The notes: a model not told the origin generated them from the letters alone. Shown: positions 1 through 7,626, counted from the first letter of the stretch. The stretch is DNA of 15,701 bases from Bacteroidota bacterium (GCA_023413645.1 JAEZPN010000119.1:1-15701); one strand, 5' to 3'. Translations and numbers: made by a program.

Positions 1-480
1 CTCCACAACACCACTAAAGGGCGCTGTGATGCGTGTCTCCTGGAGCGCCTGCTCGGCATTGTCGTATGCTGTCTTGGCTTGTGCCACAGCATTTTGCAGT
101 GCTTCTACCTCCTGCTCCGAGATGGCATCGTGCGCGAGTAGTCGCTCGGCACGCTTAAGGCGCGAGAGTGCCTCGTCGTATGCAGCACGTGTGGCGGAGA
201 GTTGCAGTTCCACATCTCGAGAGTCGAGGCGAGCAAGGAGTTGTCCCTCTGCTACACTCATACCCTTAGCTACGGGGACATCGACAACACGCCCCGAGAG
301 TTTGAAGGCGAGATTAACAGCATCATCAGCCGTGGAGAGTGCCGCAAAGTCGCGCGTAATAGAGTGCAAAGGCTTGACAACGACGCACTTAACGGGTTGC
401 ACAATAGCATCGGGTTGCTTCTCGCCACCACGACACGCCACAAGGGCAAAGAGTAAAAATGTTAGGAGTGTGTATCGCAT
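1..480 (-). CDS. Periplasmic adaptor (membrane fusion) lipoprotein of an efflux pump, 3' part outside window
   Basis: The first 160 residues are present and the frame stays open at base 1. The protein starts MRYTLLTFLLFALVACRGGE: a short hydrophobic signal followed by a lipobox LVAC, so Cys16 should be lipidated. Around residues 50-70 lies a biotinyl/lipoyl-like stretch (LSGRVVDVPVAKGMSVAEGQ), followed by an alternating charged coiled-coil hairpin at about 72-145 and then TRITAPFSGVVE, or close to it, where the second lipoyl half resumes. This order is typical of HlyD/AcrA-type adaptors that link an inner-membrane RND or ABC transporter to an outer-membrane channel. The partner pump would lie beyond the left edge. 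The ATG at 480 is 42 nt downstream of the DoxX-like gene on the same strand, so co-transcription is likely. The family call is firm, the substrate is unknown, and RND versus ABC type cannot be decided here. Confidence 0.88.
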   Translation of the reverse strand, partial: MRYTLLTFLLFALVACRGGEKQPDAIVQPVKCVVVKPLHSITRDFAALSTADDAVNLAFKLSGRVVDVPVAKGMSVAEGQLLARLDSRDVELQLSATRAAYDEALSRLKRAERLLAHDAISEQEVEALQNAVAQAKTAYDNAEQALQETRITAPFSGVVE

Positions 481-522
481 AGCAACATGAGTTTGTGGCT
501 ATGCGGGGCAATTACCTTGCCA

Positions 523-1593
523 CTAAATATCGCGGATATCAGCTTTAAACTCGATTACACCATCATTGATGACAACAACACCAACATCGGCACGCATCAT
601 AGAGCGCAGGGTCATGGCATCCATGGTGTAGACATCGCTTTTTAGGAGCACAGAGACATATGCCGTATTTGTGCCAGTAACGACAACAACAGCCTGTGGA
701 GGATATGCCTCGAGTAGGCGCTCGGCATACTGAAGGCGGAGGCCTGTAAGAAGGTCACTATCATTGACACAAAGCCATGCTACACGACCTGGTCTATTCA
801 GTGCCTCAAGTGTAACATCTTCGTTATCAGAGTTATATATACGAAAGTCAGCGAACTTACCAGCCTTAGTAGAGGTGCTCTCAGTGCGGGCATCGACATA
901 CTCCAAATCGGGGTTTAACCAGCACGATGTATCCTCTGCGGCGAACTCCACGACCTCACCAGTGGCGCTATTCTCAAATATAAGAATGCTTCTCACCTCC
1001 TCACCATCTCGCTCGGCTTGCACGGCATGACGAAGGTCTACACCCACCTTATAGGGCATAAAGTCGACAAGCGGGAGGTAGCGCAGTGAGTAGAGGTTGA
1101 GAGCTATGGGGAACGCAAGAGTGACGATAGCAATGATAGCCACACGTCGCCACTTGGGAGTTTTCGATTCGCTCGTACGCCACACGACAACGGCCATGGG
1201 CAAGAGCACTATATTTTTAAAGAATGTCTGCCAGGGTGTGAGCTTCACGGCATCACCAAAGCAGCCACAGTCGCCAATGGGAAGCACCGTAGCGCTAAGC
1301 AGCGTAATGACGGTAAAGAGAGATAGAAAGATTGTTGCAGCAAGTGATACATAGCGTCTTAATACGCCGATAACGAGCAATATACCCATTGCCACCTCCA
1401 CCACTGCAAGAGCTACTGCAAACGAGAGTGAGTAGGGAAGCAGCGCCTCCAAAGAGTATGTCGCGAGGTACTTATCGACAAAGACCGAGGTACCTACGGG
1501 GTCAACACACTTGACGAGGCCCGAGAAGATAAAGACTCCTCCGAGCAGCCAGCGTAGCGCTATCAAACCGATATGTTTCACTTTAGGATTCAC
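523..1593 (-). CDS. DoxX/MauE-like membrane protein with C-terminal thioredoxin-like domain
   Basis: 356 residues. Four hydrophobic segments lie at about 8-28, 54-78, 82-103 and 122-138, with a fifth near 150-170; a soluble domain follows to the end. The loop GDCGCFGDAV (Cys109, Cys111) and the opening FIFSGLVKCVDPVGT are typical of the MauE/DoxX-like membrane family found in Bacteroidetes. The tail (about 240-356) has alternating strands and helices ending in RADVGVVVINDGVI, which looks like a thioredoxin-type fold, but no CxxC motif is visible, so disulfide chemistry by the tail is doubtful. A role in membrane redox or quinone-linked processes is inferred from the family only. The start is GTG at 1593, two bases after the tmk stop codon; no ATG lies near it, so translation is probably coupled to tmk. 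Confidence 0.8.
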   Translation of the reverse strand: MNPKVKHIGLIALRWLLGGVFIFSGLVKCVDPVGTSVFVDKYLATYSLEALLPYSLSFAVALAVVEVAMGILLVIGVLRRYVSLAATIFLSLFTVITLLSATVLPIGDCGCFGDAVKLTPWQTFFKNIVLLPMAVVVWRTSESKTPKWRRVAIIAIVTLAFPIALNLYSLRYLPLVDFMPYKVGVDLRHAVQAERDGEEVRSILIFENSATGEVVEFAAEDTSCWLNPDLEYVDARTESTSTKAGKFADFRIYNSDNEDVTLEALNRPGRVAWLCVNDSDLLTGLRLQYAERLLEAYPPQAVVVVTGTNTAYVSVLLKSDVYTMDAMTLRSMMRADVGVVVINDGVIEFKADIRDI

Positions 1594-1595
1594 GC

Positions 1596-2279
1596 CTACT
1601 TCGAGATAAGGGGTGCGACGTGGTGCATGATGCGCTCGTAGATCTCATCGGGCGAGGCCATAGCGCCCTCTGCGGTTGAGCAGTCAACGACCTTGATGTC
1701 GTCAGAGCATGCGGCAGCCTCAAGATAGACCTCGCGGACACGGCGCTGAAGGTCGAGCGACGCCTCGTGTATATCCTTTGCCCCCTGCAAGTATGAGCGG
1801 TCGTCACCCTCACGCGTCTCGGAGAGCTTGCGCTCGGTGAACGAGAAGGGGACATCGAGGAACAACGATACATCGGGGCGAGGAATGGCAAACTCCTCGA
1901 ACTCGGTGCGGAGAATCCACTCGCGGAGAGTGTCGCGCTCCGTGCCTGCGGGAAGCTTAGCGCACTGATAGCCGATATTCGAATAGACGTAGCGGTCAAC
2001 GATAACAACCTTACCCTCTGCCAACCAGCCGTTAATTGTCTTAGCGGCATCGGCCCTATCGCCAGCATACAACAGCGCAACAAGGTATGGATTTACGCCC
2101 TCCACAGTGCCCAAGTCGCCACGCAAAAAGCGCGCGATAAGGTCGCCATAGACGGGAGCATCGAAGCGTGGAAAGTGCAGATACTCAGTAGCTACACCAC
2201 GCTGATTAAACATCTCCTTAAGTTTGGTTATCTGTGTTGACTTGCCCGCTCCGTCAAGTCCCTCTAAAACGATAAACAT
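1596..2279 (-). CDS. tmk: Thymidylate kinase (dTMP kinase)
   Basis: 227 residues. Phosphorylates dTMP to dTDP with ATP, an essential cytosolic step of dTTP synthesis. Visible motifs are the P-loop EGLDGAGKST at residues 6-15, FPRFDAPVYG at 36-45, GDRADAA at 73-79 and the DRY motif at 95-97 (VDRYVYSN). The strand RPDVSLFLDVP at 134-144 is followed by a charged lid-like stretch containing RKLSETREGDDR. The protein is slightly longer than the usual 205-215 residues. The ATG at 2279 is preceded by an AT-rich leader with a repeat found also upstream of typA. The downstream DoxX-like gene begins two bases after the stop. The sufS gene upstream is on the same strand, but 258 bases of repeats separate them, so tmk may have its own promoter; I could not identify one with confidence. 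Confidence 0.95.
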   Translation of the reverse strand: MFIVLEGLDGAGKSTQITKLKEMFNQRGVATEYLHFPRFDAPVYGDLIARFLRGDLGTVEGVNPYLVALLYAGDRADAAKTINGWLAEGKVVIVDRYVYSNIGYQCAKLPAGTERDTLREWILRTEFEEFAIPRPDVSLFLDVPFSFTERKLSETREGDDRSYLQGAKDIHEASLDLQRRVREVYLEAAACSDDIKVVDCSTAEGAMASPDEIYERIMHHVAPLISK

Positions 2280-2291
2280 CCGTAAAAATTA

Positions 2292-2314
2292 GTAATTATC
2301 AATTAGTAATTAGT
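2292..2314 (-). repeat. 23-bp TAATTA-rich repeat upstream of tmk
   Basis: A 23-base AT-rich sequence built from ACTAATT/TAATTAC blocks. It matches 7925-7947 at 22 of 23 positions in inverted orientation within the window. Relative to the gene that follows, the two copies have the same orientation: this one ends about 12 bases before the tmk ATG, the other about 50 bases before the typA ATG. It could be an extragenic repeat or a regulatory site; the sequence alone does not say which. Confidence 0.55.
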
Positions 2315-2332
2315 AATATTGATACTATACTA

Positions 2333-2487
2333 TGTCATTCTGAACTCCCACTATGTCATTCTGAACATAGTGAAGAATCTCTCAGTGTGTGCTGGCGTTC
2401 GATTGCTGTGCTATCCCGTAGATCCTTCGCTTCGCTCAGGATGACAAAACACAGCGAGGAGATGCTTCGACTTTGCTCAGCATGACA
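2333..2487. repeat. Composite intergenic repeat: TGTCATTCTGA-type units in forward and inverted orientation
   Basis: Units of 27-28 bases with the pattern TGTCAT.CTGA.C...G, then GAAG.ATCT. A forward fragment lies at 2333-2346, a forward copy at 2354-2380, and inverted copies at 2420-2446 and 2460-2487. The forward copy and first inverted copy match at about 21 of 27 positions and could form a hairpin across 39 bases. A decayed fragment (GCTCAGCAT) follows at about 2500-2508. The same arrangement recurs at 7627-7810. The cluster fills the gap between sufS and tmk and has no open frame of note. Similar repeats are widespread between genes in Bacteroidetes, to my recollection; their function is unknown. 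Confidence 0.75.
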
Positions 2488-2537
2488 CTCTACCGACAAG
2501 CTCAGCATAGACACCCCACCGATAAGTCTTAGTACCG

Positions 2538-3758
2538 TTAGCGAAGCATCATAACGGCACGCTCAACACCCTTGGCGAGGGCTTCGACCTCCTCCATAGT
2601 GTTATACATGCCGATTGAGGCACGGCACATGCCCGTAACGCCAAAGTGTGTCATGACGGGCTCTGCACAGTGGTGACCCGTGCGTATGGCGATACCTAGT
2701 TTATCGAGAATCATACCCACATCGTAGGGGTGTGTGCCCTCCACCGTGAACGACACCAAGGGGCACTTATGCTCCGCCTTGCCATAGATACGCAAGCCCT
2801 CAATCTGCTCCAGGCGCTCGGTGGCAGCACGTAGAAGCATCTGCTCGTGCTCCTCGATAGCGGCCATACCGATACTCTCAACATATTCGATAGCCGTGCC
2901 GAGAGCGACAGCACCGATGAAGTTAGAGGTGCCCGCCTCATACTTAAGAGGTAGGGGCGCATAGGTTGTCTTGGCGAAGGTGACCTTATCGACCATATCA
3001 CCACCGCCCATGAATGGGGGCATAGCCTCCAAGAGCTCCTTACGACCATACAAGACGCCGATGCCCGTGGGGGCGTAGAGCTTGTGACCCGAGAGGGCGT
3101 AGAAGTCGTAGCCACGCTCAGCTACTCTACCGCCACCATGCACGATACCCTGGCAGCCATCGACCATGACAACAGCACCTACGCTGTGTGCCTTAGCGAT
3201 GATGGGGTCGAGGTCGGGGCACGTACCAAGGGTATTAGAGGCCTCAGTTACAGCGACTAAGCGTGTACGCTCATCAATGAGGTTATCCAACTGCTCCATG
3301 CAGAGTTCACCCCTCTCGTCGAAGGGCAAGACGCGCAACTCGGCACCATGGCGCATAGCCGCCAACTGCCAAGGCACGATGTTGGAGTGGTGCTCCATCT
3401 CGCTAACGACGATGTTGTCACCCGCCTTAAGGAAGCGCTCGCTCCAGGCGTAGGCAACGAGATTGATGCTCGCCGTAGCACCCGACGTAAAGACTACCTC
3501 CTCACGATGCTCAGCGCCAATAAATCTGCGGACATGCTCGCGCGCCTCTTCGTACATATCGGTCATACGACCCGAGAGGTGGTGCACGCCGCGGTGTATA
3601 TTGGCGTTGTAGTGGCGCATAAGCTCATCGACCTTCTCGATTACCGCCGTGGGCTTCTGTGCCGTAGCGCCCGAGTCGAAATAGACCAAGGGGCGGTTGT
3701 TGACGGTGCGCGAGAGGATGGGGAAGTCTGCGCGTATCTTCTTAATGTCGAAAGACAT
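2538..3758 (-). CDS. sufS: Cysteine desulfurase SufS
   Basis: 406 residues, the same length as E. coli SufS. A PLP-dependent enzyme that removes sulfur from L-cysteine to form a persulfide for Fe-S cluster assembly. The PLP-binding lysine is Lys226 in ALSGHKLYAPTG and the catalytic cysteine is Cys364 in RTGHHCAEP, matching the E. coli numbering exactly. Other cofactor contacts are His123 (MEHHSN), Asp200 and Gln203 (VDGCQG). The C-terminal RASIGMYNT is typical of group II desulfurases. The segment VTEASNTLGT has Glu-Ala where I recall His-Val in E. coli SufS, probably lineage variation. It is the last gene of the SUF cluster, starting 3 bases after the sufD stop. No sufE or sufU partner lies in the window, so the sulfur acceptor must be encoded elsewhere. 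Confidence 0.97.
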   Translation of the reverse strand: MSFDIKKIRADFPILSRTVNNRPLVYFDSGATAQKPTAVIEKVDELMRHYNANIHRGVHHLSGRMTDMYEEAREHVRRFIGAEHREEVVFTSGATASINLVAYAWSERFLKAGDNIVVSEMEHHSNIVPWQLAAMRHGAELRVLPFDERGELCMEQLDNLIDERTRLVAVTEASNTLGTCPDLDPIIAKAHSVGAVVMVDGCQGIVHGGGRVAERGYDFYALSGHKLYAPTGIGVLYGRKELLEAMPPFMGGGDMVDKVTFAKTTYAPLPLKYEAGTSNFIGAVALGTAIEYVESIGMAAIEEHEQMLLRAATERLEQIEGLRIYGKAEHKCPLVSFTVEGTHPYDVGMILDKLGIAIRTGHHCAEPVMTHFGVTGMCRASIGMYNTMEEVEALAKGVERAVMMLR

Positions 3759-3761
3759 AAC

Positions 3762-4565
3762 TTATAGGCTATTAAGTTTTGCGTTAATGAGTGCCATAAG
3801 TTCCTCAGCAAGGTTCTCGATGGCAGAGTGCATAGCGACATCCTGCACGAAGCCCTCAATCTGGAGACGCTTAGCCTGTGCGGTGCTCAAACCACGCTGG
3901 CGCATGTACAAGATAGCATCGCTATCCATCTGACCCACGGTGGCACCATGGCTACACTTAACATCGTCGGCATAGATCTCGAGCTGTGGGAGTGTCTCGA
4001 TGCGTGCCTCGCCGATGGTTACATTGCGGCTCGACTGCACAGAGTCGGTATGCTGCGCTCCTGGGGCTACATAGACGAGACCCGAGAAGCTGCCGTGTGC
4101 CTTATCTGCCGCAACACCCTTAACCGAGGTGTGCGATGCACACTCCGCAGCCATGTGGTTTACATCCACCGTAACGCTACCCTGCTCCTCGCCCACGAGG
4201 ATGAAGCAGCCGTTGTGCTTGAACGAGGCGCCCTCCTCTACGAGGCTCGCGGCAACACGCACATCCGATGGGGAGGTAACAACCTGAGTAATAACACACT
4301 CGCCACGCTCAGCTACAGCGATGCTTAACTGCGTAGCGCTATGCTGGGCTACCACCTCGACAATACGCAATACGCCACCGCGGCACACGTCGATGTCGAT
4401 GTTCACCGCCTTAGCACTATCCACGATGAGCAACTCCACCGTAGCGCCCTCGGCGATGGTTATATCTGTGTCTGCCTCGGCACGCAGCACCCAACGTCCC
4501 GACTCGGTGCAACACCCTGCGGGGATGGGCTGTGCGGCAAAGGCCTCTATAATACGCTCGGTCAT
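3762..4565 (-). CDS. sufD: SufD-like scaffold protein of the SUF complex, short form
   Basis: 267 residues, against roughly 420-450 for well-known SufD proteins. SufD pairs with SufB in the SufBC2D scaffold where Fe-S clusters are built. The C-terminal half is clearly SufD: GLVYVAPGAQHTDSVQSSRN (162-181), ETLPQLEIYADDVKCSHGAT (190-209, with Cys204 and His206 at the positions of the functional Cys/His pair) and the helix MRQRGLSTAQAKRLQIEGFV. The helical N-terminal domain and part of the beta-helix are missing; the protein enters almost at once into beta-rich repeats (ITIAEGATVELLIVD). The start looks genuine: the ATG at 4565 is two bases after the sufC stop, with AAGGAGG inside the end of sufC as its ribosome binding site. 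This argues for a compact gene rather than a frameshifted remnant. Confidence 0.92.
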   Translation of the reverse strand: MTERIIEAFAAQPIPAGCCTESGRWVLRAEADTDITIAEGATVELLIVDSAKAVNIDIDVCRGGVLRIVEVVAQHSATQLSIAVAERGECVITQVVTSPSDVRVAASLVEEGASFKHNGCFILVGEEQGSVTVDVNHMAAECASHTSVKGVAADKAHGSFSGLVYVAPGAQHTDSVQSSRNVTIGEARIETLPQLEIYADDVKCSHGATVGQMDSDAILYMRQRGLSTAQAKRLQIEGFVQDVAMHSAIENLAEELMALINAKLNSL

Positions 4566-4567
4566 GG

Positions 4568-5323
4568 CTACTCCTCCTTATAGTCGTTAATGAGCCAGTC
4601 GTAACCCTCCTTCTCGAGCTTGAGGGCGAGGGTCTTGTCGCCAGTGTAGATGATGCGACCCTTGTAAAGCACATGCACGTAGTCTGGCACGATGTAGTCC
4701 AAGAGGCGCTGGTAGTGTGTGATGACAACCGTAGCGTTATCCTCGCGCTTGAGGCGTGTAACACCCGTAGCCACGATGCGCAAGGCGTCGATATCGAGGC
4801 CCGAGTCGGTCTCGTCGAGGATTGCGAGCTTGGGGTCGAGCATAGCCATCTGGAAGATCTCATTCTTCTTCTTCTCGCCACCCGAGAAACCCTCGTTCAC
4901 AGCGCGCGACGTGAGCTTAGAGTCGAGCTCCACGATGGCACTCTTCTCCTTCATCATCTTGAGGTACTCGGCAGCCGTAAGTGGCTCGAGACCACGATAC
5001 TTACGCTGCTCGTTCACGGCAATCTTCATAAAGTTAGCCATAGAGACACCAGGGATCTCAACGGGGTACTGGAAACCGAGGAAGAGGCCCTTGCGTGAGC
5101 GTTCCTCAATAGGGAGGTCAAGGAGGTTCTCGCCCTCAAACTCCACCTTACCCTCAGTGACGGTGAACTTCTCGTTACCCGCCAACACCGATGCGAGCGT
5201 TGACTTACCCGAACCATTAGGGCCCATGATAGCGTGCACCTCACCAGCCTTAACCTCGAGGTTTATACCCTTCAAAATCTCCTTATCGCCAACCTTAGCG
5301 TGCAGATTTTCAACCTTTAACAT
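4568..5323 (-). CDS. sufC: SUF system ABC-type ATPase SufC
   Basis: 251 residues, full length for the family. Soluble ATPase that binds SufB and SufD and drives the conformational change needed for cluster assembly. Visible in order: Walker A GPNGSGKST (34-42), Q-loop FQYP with Gln85, the SufC-type signature FSGGEKKKNE (146-155), Walker B LAILDE with catalytic Glu171, the D-loop DSGLDIDAL, and the switch His203 (VVITHYQR). There is no membrane domain, as expected. The ATG at 5323 sits after a 57-base AT-rich spacer from sufB. The last codons carry the ribosome binding site for sufD, so the two genes are probably translationally coupled. Confidence 0.97.
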   Translation of the reverse strand: MLKVENLHAKVGDKEILKGINLEVKAGEVHAIMGPNGSGKSTLASVLAGNEKFTVTEGKVEFEGENLLDLPIEERSRKGLFLGFQYPVEIPGVSMANFMKIAVNEQRKYRGLEPLTAAEYLKMMKEKSAIVELDSKLTSRAVNEGFSGGEKKKNEIFQMAMLDPKLAILDETDSGLDIDALRIVATGVTRLKREDNATVVITHYQRLLDYIVPDYVHVLYKGRIIYTGDKTLALKLEKEGYDWLINDYKEE

Positions 5324-5380
5324 ATATATTTATTTTATTTATTATTACTTATTAATACGTACGGCACGTGGTCTCTACGA

Positions 5381-6826
5381 TTAACCCACGCTGCCCTCCA
5401 ACGATATGGCCAAGAGCTTCTGCGCCTCGACGGCAAACTCCATGGGCAACTTAGCCAACACCTCGCGGGCATAGCCATTTACGATGAGGCCCACAGCATC
5501 CTCGGTGGACAAGCCTCGCTGGTTGCAGTAGAAGAGCTGCTCCTCCGAAATCTTCGATGTCGTAGCCTCGTGCTCCAATACTGCCGATGGGTTATACGAG
5601 TCGATGTCGGGGAAGGTGTGTGCGCCACACTTGTCACCAATGAGCAGCGAGTCGCACTGCGAGTAGTTACGCGCATTATCAGCACCTTTAGCCACGCGAA
5701 CAAGGCCACGGTAGGCGTTCTGTGACTTACCCGCCGATATACCCTTCGACACGATGCGTGAGCGGGTGTTCTTGCCGATGTGTATCATCTTGGTACCCGT
5801 ATCTGCCTGCTGGTAGTTGTTGGTCATGGCCACAGAGTAGAACTCGCCCGACGAGTTATCGCCAAGCAGCACACAACTGGGGTACTTCCATGTTATAGCC
5901 GAGCCCGTCTCCACCTGGGTCCACGATAGGTGGGCACCCTCACGGCAGAGACCGCGCTTAGTTACGAAGTTATAGATACCACCTTTACCCTCCTTATCGC
6001 CTGGGTACCAGTTCTGTACAGTAGAGTACTTAACGTCAGCATCCTTCTCCACCACAATCTCCACAACAGCAGCGTGCAACTGGTTCTCGTCACGGCGAGG
6101 CGCGGTGCAACCCTCGAGGTAGCTGACGTATGAGCCCTCATCCGCCACGATAAGCGTACGCTCGAACTGACCCGTACCCTCGGCATTTATGCGGAAGTAG
6201 GTAGATAGCTCCATGGGGCAACGCACACCCTTGGGGATGTAGCAGAACGAGCCGTCGGAGAAGACCGCAGCGTTGAGTGCCGCATAGAAGTTGTCGGTGT
6301 ATGGCACTACCGAGCCGAGGTACTTCTTAATAAGTTCGGGATGCTCCTTCACAGCCTCCGAAATCGAGCAGAAGATGATGCCCTTCTCGGCCAAAGTATC
6401 GCGGAAGGTTGTCTTTACAGATACCGAGTCCAACACGGCATCCACTGCAACACCCGCCAAGGCCATCTGCTCCTCGAGAGGTATGCCGAGCTTGTCGAAT
6501 GTGCGCTTTAGCTCGGGGTCTACCTCGTCCATGGAGTTGAGCTGCTTCTTGGGTTTGGGGGCAGCGTAGTAGATAACATCCTGAAAATCAATCTCGGGGA
6601 TGTCGAGATGCGCCCATGTGGGGTGCTCGAGCGTGAGCCAATGGCGGTATGCCTTCAATCGGTTCTCCAACATCCACTCGGGCTCGCCCTTCTTCTGTGA
6701 GATTAGGCGTATGACATCTTCATTCAGACCACGACCTATGGTCTCGGTCTCGATGTCGCTGACGAAACCATATTTGTAGTCACTGGTTTCGAGTTCCTGA
6801 AGTATATTTTGAGTATCTTTTTCCAT
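5381..6826 (-). CDS. sufB: Fe-S cluster scaffold protein SufB
   Basis: 481 residues from the ATG at 6826 (MEKDTQNILQ). Core scaffold of SufBC2D that receives sulfur from SufS and assembles the cluster. Family hallmarks include YIPKGVRCPMELSTYFRINA, SYLEGCTAPRRDENQLHAAV (the Cys in EGCTAP is at the position of the sulfur-accepting Cys254 of E. coli), the core strand region with KEGKGGIYNFVTKRG, QCDSLLIGDKCGAHTFPDI and VLEHEATTSKISEEQLFY. A TTG 30 bases upstream (6856) would add ten residues, but that codon overlaps the predicted -7 box at 6845-6852, so the ATG is preferred. It is the first gene of the SUF operon, with a leader of only about 14 bases by this prediction. Confidence 0.96.
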   Translation of the reverse strand: MEKDTQNILQELETSDYKYGFVSDIETETIGRGLNEDVIRLISQKKGEPEWMLENRLKAYRHWLTLEHPTWAHLDIPEIDFQDVIYYAAPKPKKQLNSMDEVDPELKRTFDKLGIPLEEQMALAGVAVDAVLDSVSVKTTFRDTLAEKGIIFCSISEAVKEHPELIKKYLGSVVPYTDNFYAALNAAVFSDGSFCYIPKGVRCPMELSTYFRINAEGTGQFERTLIVADEGSYVSYLEGCTAPRRDENQLHAAVVEIVVEKDADVKYSTVQNWYPGDKEGKGGIYNFVTKRGLCREGAHLSWTQVETGSAITWKYPSCVLLGDNSSGEFYSVAMTNNYQQADTGTKMIHIGKNTRSRIVSKGISAGKSQNAYRGLVRVAKGADNARNYSQCDSLLIGDKCGAHTFPDIDSYNPSAVLEHEATTSKISEEQLFYCNQRGLSTEDAVGLIVNGYAREVLAKLPMEFAVEAQKLLAISLEGSVG

Positions 6827-6844
6827 CTCTTTATATTTAGCTTG

Positions 6845-6877
6845 CAAAAGTAACAAAAACTATTCACAAAGACAAAA
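6845..6877 (-). promoter_or_regulatory. Probable Bacteroidetes-type promoter for the suf operon
   Basis: On the minus strand there is TACTTTTG (6852-6845), which fits the Bacteroidetes -7 consensus TAnnTTTG. Exactly 20 bases upstream is TTTTG (6877-6873), which fits the -33 TTTG element. The predicted start site is around 6838-6840, just ahead of the sufB ATG at 6826. I saw no clear operator or Fe-S regulator site. Confidence 0.65.
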
Positions 6878-6969
6878 TATTGGCGATATTTATTTCTTAT
6901 ATAGGTATAGAATGAAACAATATCCCACTCGGCGCTCAACATATCGGCGCACGCGGTCGCTCATTAACG

Positions 6970-7051
6970 CACTTTATCACACTTATCACACTACCCCCAC
7001 CCCTTGTGACTCTGTGACTCTGTGACTCTGTGACTCTGTGACTTTGTGATT
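6970..7051 (+). repeat. GTGACTCT tandem array with conserved flank, left arm of an inverted pair
   Basis: Six 8-base units (four GTGACTCT, then GTGACTTT and GTGATTTT) follow a unique flank reading CACTTTATCACACTTATC and then CACTACCCCCACCCCTT. The whole block, flank included, recurs as a reverse complement at 7842-7907, where the array has four units. The length difference of 16 bases equals two units, so the copies differ mainly by array expansion or contraction plus a few point changes. Confidence 0.85.
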
Positions 7052-7086
7052 TTCCGACAACGTAACATTCGGGAGCACCACGACCC

Positions 7087-7212
7087 ATTTCTTGTCAGAG
7101 TGGTGCTAATTTGCCACCGATTAAGATGTTGAGATGGATGGGACATACTCGGGGTATTTCCCATTCAGCTCAACGATTGAGGTGGTGAAGGAGCGCCGCT
7201 ATCACAAGAAAT
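7087..7212. repeat. Unit 1 of a tandem ~125-bp imperfect palindromic element
   Basis: The ends are inverted repeats ATTTCTTGT (7087-7095) and ACAAGAAAT (7204-7212). Moving inward, AGTGGTGCT (7099-7107) pairs with AGCGCCGCT (7192-7200) using two G-T wobbles. CCACC (7114-7118) pairs with GGTGG (7181-7185). A 15-base arm (7129-7143) pairs with 7159-7173 (TTGAG/CTCAA, then ATGGGA/TCCCAT). The tip is ATAC/GTAT around TCGGG. The whole unit can form one long interrupted hairpin. It overlaps unit 2 by two bases at the junction palindrome AAGAAATTTCTT (7206-7217). No open frame fits it. Confidence 0.8.
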
Positions 7213-7335
7213 TTCTTATCAGAAGGGGTCAGGCTTGGCCTCGACATGAAAATAGACTGGATGGGTAGTACTTGGGGTACATCCCATTCAGGCTATTGAT
7301 TGAGAGGTCGAGAATGACCACTTATCACAAGAAAT
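7211..7335. repeat. Unit 2 of the tandem ~125-bp imperfect palindromic element
   Basis: Same layout as unit 1 with a period of 124 bases. The ends are ATTTCTT (7211-7217) and AAGAAAT (7329-7335). AAGGGGTCA (7223-7231) pairs with TGACCACTT (7315-7323) at 8 of 9 positions. CTCGAC (7240-7245) pairs with GTCGAG (7307-7312). The arm 7251-7265 pairs with 7283-7297 (AATAG/CTATT, then ATGGG/CCCAT). The tip is GTAC/GTAC around TTGGG. The second arm sits exactly 12 bases from each end in both units. Several arms have different sequence from unit 1 yet still pair, so the fold is kept while bases change. Confidence 0.8.
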
Positions 7336-7626
7336 AACTCTGCCCGCAACCACGCAACTATGAGGTTATATGGCAATCGCTAAATAACCATATAACTATT
7401 AATAGTGGAGTATGTATTGCCGTTACTACACTGTGCTTACTACACATAATTATCACACTATGTAATCATGTCTATATATAGTGATATATAGCATATTATA
7501 TATACTACTTAATGTATCACTTCACATTGATATTGGTGTGGCACAAGCCCTAGGTATGGCCACTGACACATAGAGACAAAAGAATATAAATATACTCTTG
7601 TATATCTCGCTATGTGCACCATACTC
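7336..7626. other. AT-rich gene-free stretch with small hairpins
   Basis: No convincing gene. It contains a perfect 9-base stem GTTATATGG (7365-7373) with CCATATAAC (7388-7396), immediately followed by the 12-base palindrome ACTATTAATAGT (7395-7406). A run of TATA-rich sequence follows at about 7470-7510, then a 50-base imperfect hairpin with ends CACATAG (7567-7573) and CTATGTG (7610-7616). These could be structural or chance products of the AT-rich composition. Confidence 0.4.

Noticed and set aside
26..490. Long plus-strand open frames opposite the efflux adaptor and other minus-strand genes
   Set aside because: They are low-complexity Ser/Arg/Ala-rich or His/Leu-rich translations antisense to genes with clear protein families, so they are shadows.
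481..522. Terminator between the DoxX-like gene and the efflux adaptor
   Set aside because: GGCAA/TTGCC and GTGGC/GCCAC pairs exist, but they are short, mutually overlapping and lack a T-run; the gap is small, so co-transcription is more likely.
6827..6856. TTG start adding ten residues to SufB
   Set aside because: The TTG overlaps the predicted -7 promoter box, and the ATG at 6826 gives a normal N-terminus for the family.
6997..7052. GTGACTCT tandem repeats as a CRISPR array
   Set aside because: Units are only 8 bases and directly adjacent, with no spacers of 30 or more bases and no cas genes nearby.
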